A stretch of DNA of 64,000 nucleotides from Halobacteriovorax marinus. Lineage in GTDB: Bacteria > Bdellovibrionota > Bacteriovoracia > Bacteriovoracales > Bacteriovoracaceae. Below, in pieces: positions 8,960 through 17,149 of this stretch (positions are counted from its first letter, which is position 1; each line of letters begins with the position of its first letter). A program made the position numbers and the translations under genes. The stretch covers positions 310,001 to 374,000 of the forward strand of contig MAAO01000006.1 of assembly GCA_002163155.1 (NCBI GenBank). The letters are read 5' to 3'. The notes under the pieces were generated by a model. The model searched no databases. It saw nothing but the letters and a program-made list of their open reading frames with translations, and was not told where the DNA came from.

Positions 8960-10051
8960 TTATTTTTTTGTATCAATCTCATTCACAATATCACCCTGTA
9001 TTCTCACTGATTCAGTATGAATCGTGTGATAAATATCTCTAATGAACTTTTCTGTCAGACCTAAGTTTACACCGCGTTCGACTCTCATTTTCATCAGTTC
9101 ATCCATTCTATGGATTTGAAGAGGCATGATATTATTTTCTTTCTTAGCTAGACCAATTTTCTTAATTATCTCTGTCCGCTCTTTTAAGGCCTCAAGAATA
9201 TCAAGGTCTGCTCTATCCACTAAATTTCTCAAATGTTCTAGTTCTTGCTCAAAAGATCTATCAACAGCGTATTCTGTTCTTAGAGAGAGCGAGCTAATAA
9301 TTTTAGAGAGAGCTTCTGGGGTAACCTGTTGTGCTGCGTCTGAAAGTGCGACATCTGGGTTAATATGAGTTTCAACCATTAAACCATCCATGTCTACATC
9401 CATGGCCTTTTGACAAATCTGAGCAATGAGATCTCTTCTACCAGCTATATGACTTGGGTCACAAATCATAGGTAGATCTGGAAATCTTCTCTTTAGTTCT
9501 ATGGGGATATTCCACTTTGGAAGGTTTCTATACTTTGATTTATCACCTGTAGAGAAACCTCTGTGGATAGCTGCGAGTTTAGTAATTCCTGCTCCAGCAA
9601 ACCTTTCAATTGCACCAAGCCAAAGAGGAAGGTCCTGATTAACTGGATTTTTTACCATAACTGGAATATTAACACCTTTAAGGGCATCCGCAATTTCTTG
9701 TACGGCAAATGGGCTCACCGTAGTTCTTGCTCCAATCCAGAGAATATCAACATTGTGTTTTAGTGCTAATTCAACGTGCTGAGCATTGGCAACTTCAGTA
9801 GTCGTCAATAGACCTGTCTCGGCCTTTACATCTTCCAGCCACTTTAAACCTTCTGCACCCACTCCTTCAAAACAATTTGGACGAGTTCTTGGTTTCCATA
9901 TACCTGCTCTGAAAATTCTGACATCAGGAATTTTGGCTATTTCTCTAGCAGTGGCCAACATCTGTTCAGGGCTTTCAGCACTACAGGGGCCTGCTATAAC
10001 GAGAGGGTGGTTTAAATTAGGAATCCATTTATTGAGTGGTATAAAGTCCAT
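8960..10051 (-). CDS. Bifunctional 3-deoxy-7-phosphoheptulonate synthase / chorismate mutase
   Basis: The N-terminal 265 residues are a DAHP synthase of the KDO8P-like class (VIAGPCSAES, FRAGIWKPRTRPNCFEG, KLAAIHRGFSTG, MICDPSHIAGRRD). This enzyme joins PEP and erythrose 4-phosphate. Residues about 270-355 are an AroQ-type chorismate mutase helix bundle (LVDRADLDILEALKERTEIIKKIGLAKK). The fusion thus holds the first shikimate step and the chorismate branch-point step. I place the start at the ATG at 10051: GGAG lies 6 bases upstream, while the frame extends four codons further to a TTG inside that site. It is the first gene of the aromatic operon. Confidence 0.93.
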   Translation of the reverse strand: MDFIPLNKWIPNLNHPLVIAGPCSAESPEQMLATAREIAKIPDVRIFRAGIWKPRTRPNCFEGVGAEGLKWLEDVKAETGLLTTTEVANAQHVELALKHNVDILWIGARTTVSPFAVQEIADALKGVNIPVMVKNPVNQDLPLWLGAIERFAGAGITKLAAIHRGFSTGDKSKYRNLPKWNIPIELKRRFPDLPMICDPSHIAGRRDLIAQICQKAMDVDMDGLMVETHINPDVALSDAAQQVTPEALSKIISSLSLRTEYAVDRSFEQELEHLRNLVDRADLDILEALKERTEIIKKIGLAKKENNIMPLQIHRMDELMKMRVERGVNLGLTEKFIRDIYHTIHTESVRIQGDIVNEIDTKK

Positions 10052-10130
10052 CTCATTCTCCAAGAGTAGAATTGTTTTTAACTATTTAAGAGCAAGTCTC
10101 ATGCCATTTATAAAATATTTTCAAGGTCTA

Positions 10131-10158
10131 ACTATAGGAAATTTCGAAAAAGAATCAA
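10131..10158 (-). promoter_or_regulatory. Candidate sigma-70 promoter of the aromatic amino acid operon
   Basis: On the minus strand, TTGATT (10158-10153), a 16-base spacer, then TATAGT (10136-10131). The leader would be about 75 bases before the ATG at 10051. I see no leader peptide rich in Phe or Tyr codons and no attenuator-like terminator in it. Confidence 0.45.
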
Positions 10159-10197
10159 GTTGAAAATGCCTAAAACCCTGTTTTGTCTAGTTTATTG

Positions 10198-10213
10198 ACG
10201 TCATTAGTGACGT
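10198..10213. promoter_or_regulatory. Perfect inverted repeat upstream of the aromatic operon, candidate operator
   Basis: ACGTCATTAGTGACGT: two 6-base arms (ACGTCA/TGACGT) around TTAG. The flanks are partly symmetric as well (TTTAT before, ATAAA after). It lies 40 bases upstream of the candidate -35, a position typical of an activator site. The bound protein is unknown. Confidence 0.4.
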
Positions 10214-10310
10214 ATAAAACAAATATAAAGTAAATCTCTATAAAAATAAAATTAATAAAATTGATACTTCTTATAAAATAAATTTATAACAATACTCTTT
10301 GTTGTTGTCT

Positions 10311-11129
10311 TTAGCTCTTTGGTATCCAGCACGTTTGCGGCATTTGGTTATTTTTCACATAGTTTTTGTATAACCAATGTCTGCGACCATGAATACTATC
10401 GAGACCTAAGTGAAGAAAAGTTTCTCCTAAACCTATTGAAATATTTAATAAAGGAGCTTTGTCACTAATGTCTGTAAAATAATTTTCTTTCCACATTTGA
10501 TCACAAATATAGCGTTCAACTTTAAATCTGTTTTCTTGTCCACCAAGAGATATATCTACGGCCTTTGCAGAGATATGATCACTCTTTGCTTTTCCTTTTA
10601 CCAATTTGTTGTAACATTTATTTCTATAGTGACTGGTAAGATTGGTTTTAACACCTGTTTCATTTTCGATTTTCTTCATTAATAGACCAAATGTTAATGT
10701 TCTGTACCAACACGATCTTGGGGGAACGAGATTCTTTACATTACACTTACTCATTTTAGACTTTGTTCCGGCGTTGGCAAAATCATTTGCATCATTGCCT
10801 TCTAATCCAGAGTCATTCAAGAAATTTTGCAATCCAATGAGTCCTTCTTGGTAATCAGTTAAGTCTAAAAGCTGTCCTCCAAGAGATTCAATCTTTTCTC
10901 TAAATATCAAAATATCTCTTTGAATATTATTTGAATCACAAGAGTCATCAGAAAAACTAATCCCTTTTAAAGAAGAGGTCATAACTCTTTGATCTAAGTT
11001 CTTATCGACACTGGTAGACACAACAGAAGGTTTCTCATCATGAATGATATAGCTCTGATCAGGGTCTTTTTTTTGACCACAACTCAAAGTCATTAGTGAA
11101 ATAAGGATAAGCAATAAGTATCTTTTCAT
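10311..11129 (-). CDS. Lipoprotein with M15-like zinc carboxypeptidase domain
   Basis: 272 residues. The signal peptide ends in lipobox LMTLSC with Cys17, so it should be lipid-anchored. The C-terminal half carries the M15 (D,D-/L,D-carboxypeptidase) pattern: SDHISAKAVDISL supplies His185 and Asp192, and ETFLHLGLDSIHG supplies His240. These are the expected zinc ligands. Such enzymes trim peptidoglycan peptide stems. The residues between the anchor and the domain (20-130) are low complexity and poorly conserved in type. The upstream gene is divergent polB. Confidence 0.72.
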   Translation of the reverse strand: MKRYLLLILISLMTLSCGQKKDPDQSYIIHDEKPSVVSTSVDKNLDQRVMTSSLKGISFSDDSCDSNNIQRDILIFREKIESLGGQLLDLTDYQEGLIGLQNFLNDSGLEGNDANDFANAGTKSKMSKCNVKNLVPPRSCWYRTLTFGLLMKKIENETGVKTNLTSHYRNKCYNKLVKGKAKSDHISAKAVDISLGGQENRFKVERYICDQMWKENYFTDISDKAPLLNISIGLGETFLHLGLDSIHGRRHWLYKNYVKNNQMPQTCWIPKS

Positions 11130-11227
11130 ATAATCATCATGATAGGGTAAGCTGCTGTAAATTGAGTTTTCATTGTAAGAAATTCATAGGGAGTTAGAAA
11201 ACTAACACCCACTAACTAGCTGAAAAT

Positions 11228-13546
11228 ATGGAAAATGTCTCTGGCTTTATTTTATCTTCTCACTACTATGACACTCGCGATGGCATAGAGTTGCATTATT
11301 ACGTTGCTACAAACAATGGTGTAGCGAAAGTCGTTATCACTAACTTTCTTCCCGTCTTCTTTGTAGAAAGAAAGCATGAAGGGATAGAAGTTGCTAATCT
11401 ACACGAAAGAAAATCCGTAAATCTTTTAAACTTTTCTAAAAATGAAGTGGATGCACTCTATTTTAAAAAACAAGCTGATTTATTTTCAGCAAAAGACTCT
11501 TTGAACAGTAAAGGGATCCGAACTTTTGAATCTGATGTTAGGCCCAATGAAAGATTTCTCATGGAGAGATTTATATATGGAGAAGTATTCATTTCTGGAA
11601 CTTCTCTTAATCAAGGAAATTTAAAAATATTTGTCAATCCAACTTTATCGCGAGGACAATTTGATTTAAATCCCAAAGTTCTATCTTTTGATATTGAAAC
11701 AAGTTTTGGTAATGATCTTTATTCAATTGGCGTTCATTACAAATCTAATGGACAGGAATTTAAAAAAGTATATATGGTGGCATCTGAATTCCGTGAAGTT
11801 CATAGTGAACTTAGTTATTATCCAGGTGAAAAAGAAGTACTCCTTGCCTTTAAAGAAGACCTCTTAAAAAAGGATCCCGATATTATTATTGGTTGGCATG
11901 TCATAGGATTTGATCTTTCTTTCTTAGAAAGAAAATATCAACAATACTCAATACCATTTCGACTAGGGAGAGATGGGGAAAAAGTTAGGATCACTGAAAG
12001 AAAGAGTGGAACTTATTTTTGTACCATTCCTGGACGGATAGTCTTAGATGGTCCTCCTACTTTACGTGGAGCCTTTTACCGATTTGAAAATTTTAAATTA
12101 GATACAGTGGCCAGTGAACTTCTTGGAACTAAGAAAGATATCAGTTCGACGGGAATGGAAAAGGTCAAAGAAATTGAGAGAAGATTTCATGACGATAAAG
12201 AAGGTCTTGCTAAGTATAATCTTCTTGATTGCACACTTGTAAGTGATATCTTTCAAAAAACTAATCTGATTGATCTCTGTATTACAAGATCCAAAATTTC
12301 AGGACTTGTTATTGATCGTTTAGGGGCTTCTACTGCTGCCTTTGATCATTTTCTTCTCCCTAAAATCCACCGCAAAGGTTTTGTCGCTCCCAATGTTCTC
12401 GATATTCAAAGAGATGCTCATGCAGCCGGTGGATATGTTATGGAGCCTAAGATGGGACTCTACGATAATGTGATTGTCCTAGATTTTAGAAGTTTATACC
12501 CTTCAATAATTAAAACATTTAAAATAGACCCGTACTCTAGAATCATGAGTGATATAGATCCCGTCAGTACTCCAACAGGTCATCAGTTTTCTAAAACTGA
12601 AAATATTCTACCTGAGTTTATTAATGAACTATTTGATAAAAGAATTATAGCAAAGGAAGAGGGACGTGAGCACCTTTCTATGGCCATTAAAATTTTAATG
12701 AATTCTTTTTACGGTGTAATGGGATCTCCTGGATGCAGGTTTTATCATGCTGATTTACCATCTGCTATTACTGGAACAGGTCAATGGATTCTCTTAGAGG
12801 CCATCGCTTATTTTGAAAGGCAAGGGTATGAAGTTCTTTACGGGGATACAGATTCTGTTTTTGTAAAATTAAAACAAGAAGATTCCTTTAAAATAAAAGA
12901 AAAAAGTAAGGAACTGGTTAATGGCGCCAACAGTTATTTCACTAAACTTATTAAACAAAAGTTCAATGTCGAATCCTATTTAGAAATTCAATTTGAAAAA
13001 GTTTTTAAAAAATTCTTCTTACCTATTGCTAGAGGTGGTGAAGGTGGCGCAAAGAAGAGATATGTAGGATCGATTCAAAAGGACTTAGAAGAAGAACTTT
13101 ATTTTTCAGGAATGGAGTTTGTAAGATCTGACTGGACTAAACTTGCTAAGAAGTTTCAATATACTCTCTTTGAAAAACTTTTCTTAGAGCAATCTCTAGA
13201 TGAATATATTAAGGAGTTTGTTGAATCCTTAAAAAATGGTGAATTCGATGATTTACTTATTTATAGAAAACGTCTGACTAAGAGTTTAGATGAGTACACT
13301 AAAACTATTCCACCGCATGTAAAAGCTGCAAAAATTCTGGTAGAAAAGTCAGGGCGCTCAGGTGATAAAAGTATTGAATATATAATGACGGCTTCGGGAC
13401 CATTTCCAGTGGAACTAGAGTATTCGAATATCGATTATGATCACTATATAGAAAAGCAGATAAAACCATTGGCCGATGCAGTACTTTTTATTTTTGAGAA
13501 GACTTTTGATGATATAATCTGTGGAGATCAGTTATCTTTATTTTGA
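11228..13546 (+). CDS. polB: Family B DNA polymerase (DNA polymerase II)
   Basis: 772 residues, against 783 for E. coli Pol II. The 3'-5' exonuclease motifs are intact: Exo I FDIET (Asp155, Glu157), Exo II GFDLSF (Asp229), Exo III YNLLD (Tyr330, Asp334). So are the polymerase motifs: A LDFRSLYPSII (Asp419), B KILMNSFYGVMG (488-499), C YGDTDS (Asp540, Asp542). It should act in replication restart and damage tolerance. No LexA-type box is obvious just upstream. Confidence 0.95.
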   Translation: MENVSGFILSSHYYDTRDGIELHYYVATNNGVAKVVITNFLPVFFVERKHEGIEVANLHERKSVNLLNFSKNEVDALYFKKQADLFSAKDSLNSKGIRTFESDVRPNERFLMERFIYGEVFISGTSLNQGNLKIFVNPTLSRGQFDLNPKVLSFDIETSFGNDLYSIGVHYKSNGQEFKKVYMVASEFREVHSELSYYPGEKEVLLAFKEDLLKKDPDIIIGWHVIGFDLSFLERKYQQYSIPFRLGRDGEKVRITERKSGTYFCTIPGRIVLDGPPTLRGAFYRFENFKLDTVASELLGTKKDISSTGMEKVKEIERRFHDDKEGLAKYNLLDCTLVSDIFQKTNLIDLCITRSKISGLVIDRLGASTAAFDHFLLPKIHRKGFVAPNVLDIQRDAHAAGGYVMEPKMGLYDNVIVLDFRSLYPSIIKTFKIDPYSRIMSDIDPVSTPTGHQFSKTENILPEFINELFDKRIIAKEEGREHLSMAIKILMNSFYGVMGSPGCRFYHADLPSAITGTGQWILLEAIAYFERQGYEVLYGDTDSVFVKLKQEDSFKIKEKSKELVNGANSYFTKLIKQKFNVESYLEIQFEKVFKKFFLPIARGGEGGAKKRYVGSIQKDLEEELYFSGMEFVRSDWTKLAKKFQYTLFEKLFLEQSLDEYIKEFVESLKNGEFDDLLIYRKRLTKSLDEYTKTIPPHVKAAKILVEKSGRSGDKSIEYIMTASGPFPVELEYSNIDYDHYIEKQIKPLADAVLFIFEKTFDDIICGDQLSLF

Positions 13547-13552
13547 GGGCGT

Positions 13553-13813
13553 GTGAAATTTCAGTATAAATTGGCAACAATTGTCTTTACCATTTTTACT
13601 CTTGTAGTACTTTATGTTCGCTTTGAGACTGCTCTCTATTCTTGGTTCTGTGATAATGAGGATAATGGAGCAGCTTGTTTTGTCGCTTCCAACCTCTATA
13701 TTGAAGGCTCAGATCAAGATACAGCCGATAGATATTTAAAGAAGAGCTGTAAGTTAAAATACTCTCTCGCCTGTGAGAAGTTAGATTTACCTAAGCAAAT
13801 AATTCAACCTTAG
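13553..13813 (+). CDS. Small membrane-anchored Cys-rich protein
   Basis: 86 residues from a GTG start 6 bases after polB, probably co-transcribed. An N-terminal hydrophobic segment (about 7-24) is followed by a short domain with four Cys (WFCDNEDNGAACFVASNLY and YLKKSCKLKYSLACEKL). The spacing resembles one or two Sel1-like helix pairs held by disulphides. The function is unknown. Confidence 0.6.
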   Translation: MKFQYKLATIVFTIFTLVVLYVRFETALYSWFCDNEDNGAACFVASNLYIEGSDQDTADRYLKKSCKLKYSLACEKLDLPKQIIQP

Positions 13814-13931
13814 ATACTGTACCTTTTTAGGTCGTTATTTCAAGTTCCTAAAATCACTTACCCTTGTTTCAATTATAAAAAAACTTTACTAGTTTTAGAA
13901 AAACTACTCCCATTCTTTTAACTTTTGAGGC

Positions 13932-14097
13932 TATGATGCTTTATCGATATTATTGGGACCTTGGAATAGCTGCCTAAGTGCCCGATATTTATCTGTTTTT
14001 TAAGTTTACAAAGACTTACCATCCATTGACATTCTCCTGGTCTTTGTAAGTTTCCCTCCTAGTTTTTTAGCTGGAACTAGGAGGGTCTTTTCTTTTT
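13932..14097 (+). ncRNA. Candidate structured small RNA with its own terminator
   Basis: This is most of a 319-base gap between genes. A TATGAT (13932-13937) could be a -10 element, though I find no good -35. Three hairpins follow. The first is TATTGGG/CCCGATA (about 13950-13988, GU-containing). The second is a 10-base stem TTACAAAGAC/GTCTTTGTAA. The third is an 11-base perfect stem CCCTCCTAGTT/AACTAGGAGGG (14054-14064/14075-14085) ending in a T-rich tract. No open frame of note lies in it. A 6S-like or other regulatory RNA is possible, but I recognise no family. Confidence 0.45.
14054..14097 (+). terminator. Strong Rho-independent terminator
   Basis: The 11-base perfect stem 14054-14064/14075-14085 has a 10-base loop and is followed by TCTTTTCTTTTTT. 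It would end the candidate small RNA, or transcripts from polB, before the YihY/BrkB gene. Confidence 0.85.
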
Positions 14098-14132
14098 TAT
14101 CACAAAGAGATTTTTCTTAGTAGAATAGGTTC

Positions 14133-15044
14133 ATGTTAAAAAAAATACTTAATCTCACTCAGAGTTCATTAAAATTGTTTCAAGAGAAGAGGGGAACAAC
14201 ACTTGCTTCATCTTCTACTTTTTACATTCTCTTAACTATTGTTCCTTTTTGTTTATTACTTATTAGAGTTGTAGGAATTCTTATTGGGGATATTAACTCT
14301 ACTCAAACACAAATATTTGAATTGCTTTCAAGATTTTTTCCAGATGTTGCTCCTGAAATATTGTCCCAAATTCAAACTACAGTAAAAGGGCCCTTGTTTG
14401 CTGCAGGTCAATTTACGATATTAAACTTCTTTATTCTTCTAGTGACATCACTGTCTTTTTTCAATTCAATATGGAATGGATTATTTCTTATTACTGAAGA
14501 TAAGAGCTACTTAAAGTTTAATAAACATCTAAAAGGAATTTTTGTTATTGGCGTGACAATAGTTCTTTTGAGTTTTTTCTTTTTTCTTCCTTCTGTGTAC
14601 TTCTATATTGGAAAAGTTTTGACTAATAATGTCGTTATAAATTTTATAAGTGAATCTTTTCCAACTCTAAGCGGTTCTAGTAAATACTTCTCTCAGGTTA
14701 ATTTTGGTTTCTTATACTTTATAAAATCAAACTTCTTCCATGCCGTAATTTTCTCAGTTTTCTTTGCCTTTCTTTATAGATGGTTTTTCTCTTGGAAAAT
14801 ATCTCTTAAGCAGTCGTTTGTTGGTTCCATTATTTTTAGTATTTTGATTATTTTAGGAAAAAACCTATTTTGGATTTACTTTATGTATGTTCGCGAATCT
14901 TTAATGAGAAATTATGGAGATTACTATACTTTAATTGTGGGAATTGTTTGGCTTTATATGACGATGAGTTTCTTTTACTTTGGAGCTTGTGTTTGTACAG
15001 TATTGCTTAAGAATGAAATTTTAACAAAGAGTGTAAGAGAATGA
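14133..15044 (+). CDS. YihY/virulence factor BrkB family membrane protein
   Basis: 303 residues with about six hydrophobic segments. The N-terminus FQEKRGTTLASSSTFYILLTIVPFCLLL matches the AxALAYYxLLSLxPLL block of the YihY/BrkB family. The C-terminal part FSWKISLKQSFVGSIIFSILIILGKNLFWIYF followed by YGDYYTLIVGIVWLYMTMSFFYFGA is also typical. It is an inner-membrane protein of uncertain function, sometimes misnamed ribonuclease BN. It overlaps the next gene by 4 bases (ATGA). Confidence 0.85.
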   Translation: MLKKILNLTQSSLKLFQEKRGTTLASSSTFYILLTIVPFCLLLIRVVGILIGDINSTQTQIFELLSRFFPDVAPEILSQIQTTVKGPLFAAGQFTILNFFILLVTSLSFFNSIWNGLFLITEDKSYLKFNKHLKGIFVIGVTIVLLSFFFFLPSVYFYIGKVLTNNVVINFISESFPTLSGSSKYFSQVNFGFLYFIKSNFFHAVIFSVFFAFLYRWFFSWKISLKQSFVGSIIFSILIILGKNLFWIYFMYVRESLMRNYGDYYTLIVGIVWLYMTMSFFYFGACVCTVLLKNEILTKSVRE

Positions 15045-15775
15045 ATTTTTCAATTTTCTTCCTTTCTGTATTTCTTTGCTTTAATACTTTTGCCAAAAAA
15101 GTCACAATAGCTACCTTGGAATGGCCCCCTTACATAAGTGAAAAAATTGAAGGCCATGGCAGTGTCGCTAGAATTGTGACCATGGCATTCAAATCTGTAG
15201 GTTATGAAGTTCAGTTTGAATTCCTACCTTGGGCGAGGGCCCTTTCATATGTTGAAAGAGGAAAGGTCGATGCTATTGTGCCTATTTATAAAACAATTGA
15301 GAGAGAAAAAAAATTACATTTTTCTTCTTCTTCTTTTCAGAGTAGTCCTCTTGTACTTTACAAAAGAAAGGATGCAAATGTTCAGATAGGAAAACAAATT
15401 GATTTATTAAACTATAAATTGGGTCTCGTTAACGGCTATAACAACACAGAATTCATAGATACAAATAAGAAAATTTCAAAATCCTATTCTAGGGATGATT
15501 TTATTAATTTAAAGAAGTTGTTGAGAAATAGGATTGATGTCATTTCTATAGATAGAGAAGTTGCACGGTATTTAATCTCAAAAAATAAAACTAAGTTTCA
15601 AGATCATCTTTCATTAATAAGTCCTGCTCTAGACATAAAGAAATTATTTCTTGGTATTTCAAAGAATACGAGTAAATCGAAGAAAACCTTTAATGATTTT
15701 AATACTGGACTAAAGAAAATTGAACATCTAATTCCTCAATTAATCAACGATTCTTTTTCGGAATTAGGAATGTAA
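15041..15775 (+). CDS. Periplasmic solute-binding protein, family 3 type
   Basis: 244 residues. The signal peptide (1-18, ending NTFAK) is followed by the start of a bacterial extracellular solute-binding domain (ATLEWPPYISEKIEGHGSVARIVTMAF, FEFLPWARALSYVERGKVDAIVP). These bind amino acids or similar small molecules in the periplasm. No ABC permease or ATPase genes are adjacent, so it may be an orphan receptor or sensor protein. It is coupled to the YihY-like gene by ATGA. Confidence 0.8.
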   Translation: MNFSIFFLSVFLCFNTFAKKVTIATLEWPPYISEKIEGHGSVARIVTMAFKSVGYEVQFEFLPWARALSYVERGKVDAIVPIYKTIEREKKLHFSSSSFQSSPLVLYKRKDANVQIGKQIDLLNYKLGLVNGYNNTEFIDTNKKISKSYSRDDFINLKKLLRNRIDVISIDREVARYLISKNKTKFQDHLSLISPALDIKKLFLGISKNTSKSKKTFNDFNTGLKKIEHLIPQLINDSFSELGM

Positions 15776-15886
15776 TAATTTTTTCTTTAATTCTCTAGGT
15801 ATATAACAAGTTTGTCTAAGTTTATAAGAGTTGCGACTTGAGTATTTTGTAAAAAGAGATTATATTTTTTACTACAGGAGATTACC

Positions 15887-16114
15887 TTGGGAATTATACG
15901 ATCACTAATTGAAATATATATTTTACTTCTCTTTGTAGATGTTATTTTAAGTTACCTACCTCAGTTTAAAAGAAACGTTTGGGTCATGAGAATTCATAAG
16001 GGAGCGAACTATACTTGTGCTCCCATTAGAAAGTACTTACCAAATGATCTACCATTTGATTTTTCTCCCTTAGTTGTGATTTTAGTTTTAACTATTCTCA
16101 AAGCTCTTTGGTAA
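15887..16114 (+). CDS. YggT-family membrane protein
   Basis: 75 residues, TTG start with AGGAG 6 bases upstream. It matches one YggT unit: hydrophobic helix IYILLLFVDVILSYLP, a link with HKGANYTCAPIRKYLP, then FDFSPLVVILVLTILKAL. YggT proteins often sit near cell-division genes; an FtsB-like gene lies 1 kb downstream. The function is not established. Confidence 0.82.
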   Translation: MGIIRSLIEIYILLLFVDVILSYLPQFKRNVWVMRIHKGANYTCAPIRKYLPNDLPFDFSPLVVILVLTILKALW

Positions 16115-16192
16115 GAAAGCTTGTCATTTTAACTAATATAGTCCACAATTTTTATAAGTTTACTTTTTTCATGGATAGAAAAAAGGGGTCGA

Positions 16193-17056
16193 ATGGAATC
16201 GCCGAATATTGACATTGATTTTTTAGCAAAAGAAACTCTTGCTTTAAGTGAAGCCTTAAAGGGATCGCATGGCTTTGGCCAGACTTCACTTTTTGATGAT
16301 AGCTTTACTTTCTCTAGAGTACACGAAAGTGTAGAAATTCCTCCAGTCGTTGAGGAGCAACTCCCTGATATTTCCCCATTTCCAATTTCAACAGGTTTAG
16401 TATTTAAAATTGATGCCGGCGTGAGTACTTTTTGCGTTCGAGGAATTGTTACTCACGATATTAATGAATCAATTAATGAAGTCATGGGTGGTAATGAAGC
16501 TCTAAGCCGAAAATTAAAAATACAGAGTCGCTCTGACCTTTCCAATGTTCATTATTTTGAAACAGATTCAATTGAACATGCAGAAATTATAGCAGAATAC
16601 ATTGTAAATAAGAGATTTCCTGTTCACGAGGAAATGGTTTGTAATTTATCTGACCCTGGTTTTAGTTGGTGGTTAGAAAGTAACGAACAAGGCCTCAAGG
16701 TTTTCTTTAAGGCCCAGTCAGTTGAAAGAGACGAAGAATACCTAAGATTGGGTCCAATAGGCGACAGGGGAATTGCAGCCCTTAAATTTGCAAAGTGCGA
16801 AGGGCTCCTAAGAAAAGTATTTTCAATAGCTGAGTATTCCAGTACAGAAAAGAGTTTTGAGATGTGCCCAGTTCGTAGCGGTGATTTAAACTACGAAATG
16901 TTCAGAGACATATTTGAAATTGGGCAGTTTAATTTTGATTTTAGCCAATTAGATTTAACTCTTGAAGACAGAAGGTTAGTTCTTTTTCTTAAGGAAATTG
17001 CTGCAGTTCGCGGTTTTTGGATTTCCGTAGAAGAAATTTTACAGAATAAGCCTTGA
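16193..17056 (+). CDS. Protein of unknown function
   Basis: 287 residues, cytoplasmic by composition, and not recognised. The N-terminal 60 residues look disordered and acidic. A mixed alpha/beta region follows (about 65-230), with FKIDAGVSTFCVRGIVTHD and YFETDSIEHAEIIAEYIV. It ends with a helical segment (LEDRRLVLFLKEIAAVRGFWISVEEIL). AAGGGG precedes the ATG. Its place between YggT and an FtsB-like gene is compatible with an envelope or division role, but nothing in the sequence shows it. Confidence 0.7.
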   Translation: MESPNIDIDFLAKETLALSEALKGSHGFGQTSLFDDSFTFSRVHESVEIPPVVEEQLPDISPFPISTGLVFKIDAGVSTFCVRGIVTHDINESINEVMGGNEALSRKLKIQSRSDLSNVHYFETDSIEHAEIIAEYIVNKRFPVHEEMVCNLSDPGFSWWLESNEQGLKVFFKAQSVERDEEYLRLGPIGDRGIAALKFAKCEGLLRKVFSIAEYSSTEKSFEMCPVRSGDLNYEMFRDIFEIGQFNFDFSQLDLTLEDRRLVLFLKEIAAVRGFWISVEEILQNKP

Positions 17057-17149
17057 GTGAAATGGACCATTCCATTAGAATAATAATAACAGGATGTTGC
17101 CACAAATAATGAATTTGTGGATATTAAACTTTAAACAGGATGTTTAAAT

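Noticed and set aside
9786-10163. Plus-strand frame of 125 codons opposite the DAHP synthase start
   Set aside because: Shadow of a strongly conserved minus-strand gene, with no ribosome binding site.
10195-10218. Plus-strand promoter TTGACG...TATAAA inside the inverted repeat
   Set aside because: The spacer is only 12 bases and no plus-strand gene follows.
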